64,000 bases of DNA from Pseudomonas mandelii (GTDB taxonomy: Bacteria; Pseudomonadota; Gammaproteobacteria; Pseudomonadales; Pseudomonadaceae). The stretch is taken from the NCBI RefSeq assembly GCF_006438925.1, contig NZ_RCZA01000012.1, positions 124,001 through 188,000 on the forward strand. Direction: 5' to 3'. The notes beneath the pieces are model-generated. The model saw only the letters and a program-made list of their open reading frames with translations, was not told where the DNA came from and searched no databases. Shown piece by piece: positions 62,439 through 64,000 of the stretch (position 1 is its first letter; every line of letters begins with the position of its first letter). A program made the translations under genes and the position numbers.

Positions 62439-63727
62439 AACGCCAACTCCGGGTGAAAAGCGGTACCGGCGATCATCGCCCCTGCCCGACTGCTGTTATA
62501 GAAACGCACCTGTGGATGACCGGCGATAAAACGCTCCAGCTCACACAGATAACTGCGGAAGTTGAGCTGCGTCTTGATCCGCTGGCCATGCCCGTCGAGC
62601 ACCCAGTGTTTGGCCGCTCCCAATTGCGGGCCGAGGTCGCCATCGTTCCAGCCGGCATGGGTCTTGTCGCCGGGGAAGGCGAAGTCGGCGCCGAACAGGG
62701 TGACCTGCACTGCGCCCATTTTCACCGCGAGGTCCACCGCTGGATGAATCACGCTCCCCCCCCCATACAGCTCACCCTTGGGCCATTGCTGACGCAACTG
62801 TTGATAGATCGGGCTGGCGGAGTAACCGGTATAACGCGGCCCCTGCCAGGCACTCAATACCAGAGGATCGACCATCGGCATGTACACCAGCGTAATCGCG
62901 GATGTGCCTTCAGGCGGCAGATGCCGGGTCGAAATACGCTGGTCGATGCTGACCACCACATCGGGGCGAATGCCATGATTGAGTAGCGGCCGATAAGCCG
63001 TATCGACACAAATGAACAACGGTCGCACCGCTTGCTCGCGAATCGCCCGCAAGCGATCGAAGTGCAGCTCAAGACTCGGGCCCGTGGCAATGACGAACAC
63101 TTCCTGCCCGGCACAGGAACCGAACAACTCAGCCACATCGCCATCGGCCTGCACCAGCGCCAGACTCGCCTGCAAGCGCTCGACAATGCTTGGAGCCTGA
63201 GCGGAGAACTCTCGATTATTAAACGTCAGGTGGGTTTCACTGATCAGGCGATCGCGGATCTTGGCATTGAAGTCATCGGCCAGCACCAACTCGGACGGCA
63301 AGGCGAAAAACGGTAGTTGGATTTCCGCCAGATCGCCGGCGTACATCAGCTGGACCCGCGGATCGCCGAGCCACTGCTGCTGATCCAGCAGTTGCAGCAC
63401 CAGCGCAAACACCGCTCCGTTGAGGATGTGCACATACAAGCGTTCAAGCCCGGCGCGCGTCAGCAGCTCCACTTGCAGATCGCCAAGCCCGGTGCCGTAG
63501 ACATGCACCACCGGACTGTCGGCTGGCAGGCTGTCGGCCTGAAGCCTGGCCTCACGGACGCGGTCATGGCGGCTGGTCAGTTGAATGCCATCGATGCTCA
63601 GCGTCGAGCCCATGCCTTCCACCAGCTCAGCCTGCAACAAGCGTGTGTTCTCAACCAGCAAGCGCGCAGACAGCATCGGCCAGCGTCGCTGTATGACGTC
63701 GACGTTGCGTTCAAAGAACTCGCTCAT
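62435..63727 (-). CDS. Maf-type (DUF115, motility-associated factor) glycosyltransferase-like protein
   Basis: A 430-residue protein with the DUF115/MAF_flag10 domain: VFVIATGPSLELHFDRLRAI near residue 210, CVDTAYRPLLNHGIRPDVVV, SIDQRIS, and ALVTLFGADFAF-like strand before GDKTHAGWND. The family includes Campylobacter and Aeromonas Maf proteins that move pseudaminic- or legionaminic-type sugars onto flagellin. In this window it lies between fliC and a KAS III-like gene. GAGG precedes ATG 63727. The exact donor sugar cannot be inferred; older annotation names it an MptE-like pterin kinase. Confidence 0.88.
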   Translation of the reverse strand: MSEFFERNVDVIQRRWPMLSARLLVENTRLLQAELVEGMGSTLSIDGIQLTSRHDRVREARLQADSLPADSPVVHVYGTGLGDLQVELLTRAGLERLYVHILNGAVFALVLQLLDQQQWLGDPRVQLMYAGDLAEIQLPFFALPSELVLADDFNAKIRDRLISETHLTFNNREFSAQAPSIVERLQASLALVQADGDVAELFGSCAGQEVFVIATGPSLELHFDRLRAIREQAVRPLFICVDTAYRPLLNHGIRPDVVVSIDQRISTRHLPPEGTSAITLVYMPMVDPLVLSAWQGPRYTGYSASPIYQQLRQQWPKGELYGGGSVIHPAVDLAVKMGAVQVTLFGADFAFPGDKTHAGWNDGDLGPQLGAAKHWVLDGHGQRIKTQLNFRSYLCELERFIAGHPQVRFYNSSRAGAMIAGTAFHPELAL

Positions 63728-63750
63728 GGAGCCTCGCTTTTCATTCGGGC

Positions 63751-63791
63751 AAAAAAATAGCGCTCAAGATTACACCTTGAACGCTTTTTTT
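63751..63791. terminator. terminator between the KAS III-like and Maf genes
   Basis: AGCGCTCAAG and CTTGAACGCT form a ten-pair stem with one mismatch and a seven-base loop, with runs of A on one side and T on the other. On the minus strand it follows the 63811 stop and precedes the Maf gene, so that gene needs its own promoter or read-through. Confidence 0.8.
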
Positions 63792-63810
63792 GTGCCTGGC
63801 TTTTAGTGGT

Positions 63811-64000
63811 TCAAGGACGATAGATGATCGCCGAACCCCACGACAGACCAACGCCAAAACCGCTCAACGCGACACGCTTCCAGGCGGAGTCCATGACATG
63901 TTTTTCCAACAGCAACGGAATGCTTGAAGACACCGTGTTGCCGGTCTCGACCATGTCCTTGATGAACTTCTCGGGTTCACCTTCAAAGCGTCGTGCCACC
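63811..64000 (-). CDS. 3-oxoacyl-ACP synthase III-like protein, C-terminal part
   Basis: The final 62 codons of a minus-strand gene that continues past the right edge. FIKDMVETGNTVSSSIPLLL carries the asparagine of the catalytic GNT motif, and VALSGFGVGLSWGSAIIYRP is the glycine-rich C-terminal strand of FabH-like (thiolase-fold) synthases. Such genes lie in flagellin glycosylation islands of pseudomonads, where they are thought to help make acylated sugars. It could also be an ordinary fatty acid gene; context favours the first. Confidence 0.85.
   Translation of the reverse strand, partial: VARRFEGEPEKFIKDMVETGNTVSSSIPLLLEKHVMDSAWKRVALSGFGVGLSWGSAIIYRP

Overview
The window reads as chromosomal DNA of a Pseudomonas of the P. 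fluorescens group. The reasons are the GC-rich coding sequence, the polar-flagellum gene order (fleQ, fleSR, fliEFGHIJ, hptB-hsbR-hsbA, fliK, fliLMNOPQR-flhB, flhA-flhF-fleN-fliA, cheYZAB-motCD-parCP-cheW), a ccmABCDEFGHI cluster next to it, and many REP-type inverted repeats between genes. Species cannot be fixed from the sequence alone.

Positions 1-6436 (+ strand) hold a glyoxylate/glycerate assimilation operon: gcl (3' end only), hyi, glxR, a glycerate 2-kinase (ttuD) and pyruvate kinase, followed by a urea transporter. Together they would take glyoxylate through tartronate semialdehyde, glycerate and 2-phosphoglycerate towards pyruvate; the urea transporter hints at ureide (allantoin) use. 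Positions 6458-10734 carry a voltage-gated type ion channel with a C-terminal zinc ribbon, a sulfate-binding protein, an exported DUF5666-like protein and an MFS exporter.

Positions 10832-14160 form a small accessory patch: a HicB-like antitoxin with no HicA, a 3' remnant of a peroxiredoxin-like gene, an SDR, a LysR regulator, and a helix-turn-helix antitoxin whose overlapping PIN-domain toxin is broken by an in-frame TGA.

Positions 14165-21530 (- strand) are the complete System I cytochrome c maturation operon ccmA-I plus a trailing lipoprotein gene, with most genes overlapping. At 21728-23628 (+ strand) is a pair encoding a second FliK-like protein and a free-standing FlhB C-terminal domain, separate from the canonical fliK and flhB further on.

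Positions 23743-61915 (- strand) are the chemotaxis and flagellar cluster. It has the CheY/Z/A/B/W pathway, MotCD stators, ParC/ParP array positioning, FlhF/FleN control of flagellar place and number, FliA (sigma 28), the export gate, C ring, MS ring, the HptB-HsbR-HsbA partner-switch module, the FleQ and FleSR sigma-54 activators, cap, chaperones and flagellin. Sigma-54 type promoters can be seen before fliE, fleSR, fliL, fliK and probably flhA, and a sigma-28 type promoter before fliC.

Positions 62169-64000 (- strand) hold a small unknown gene, a Maf-type (DUF115) flagellin-modification protein and the 3' end of a ketoacyl-ACP synthase III-like gene, probably the edge of a flagellin glycosylation locus. 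No tRNA, rRNA, CRISPR array, insertion sequence or prophage was seen, and no stretch over 300 bases lacks a gene.
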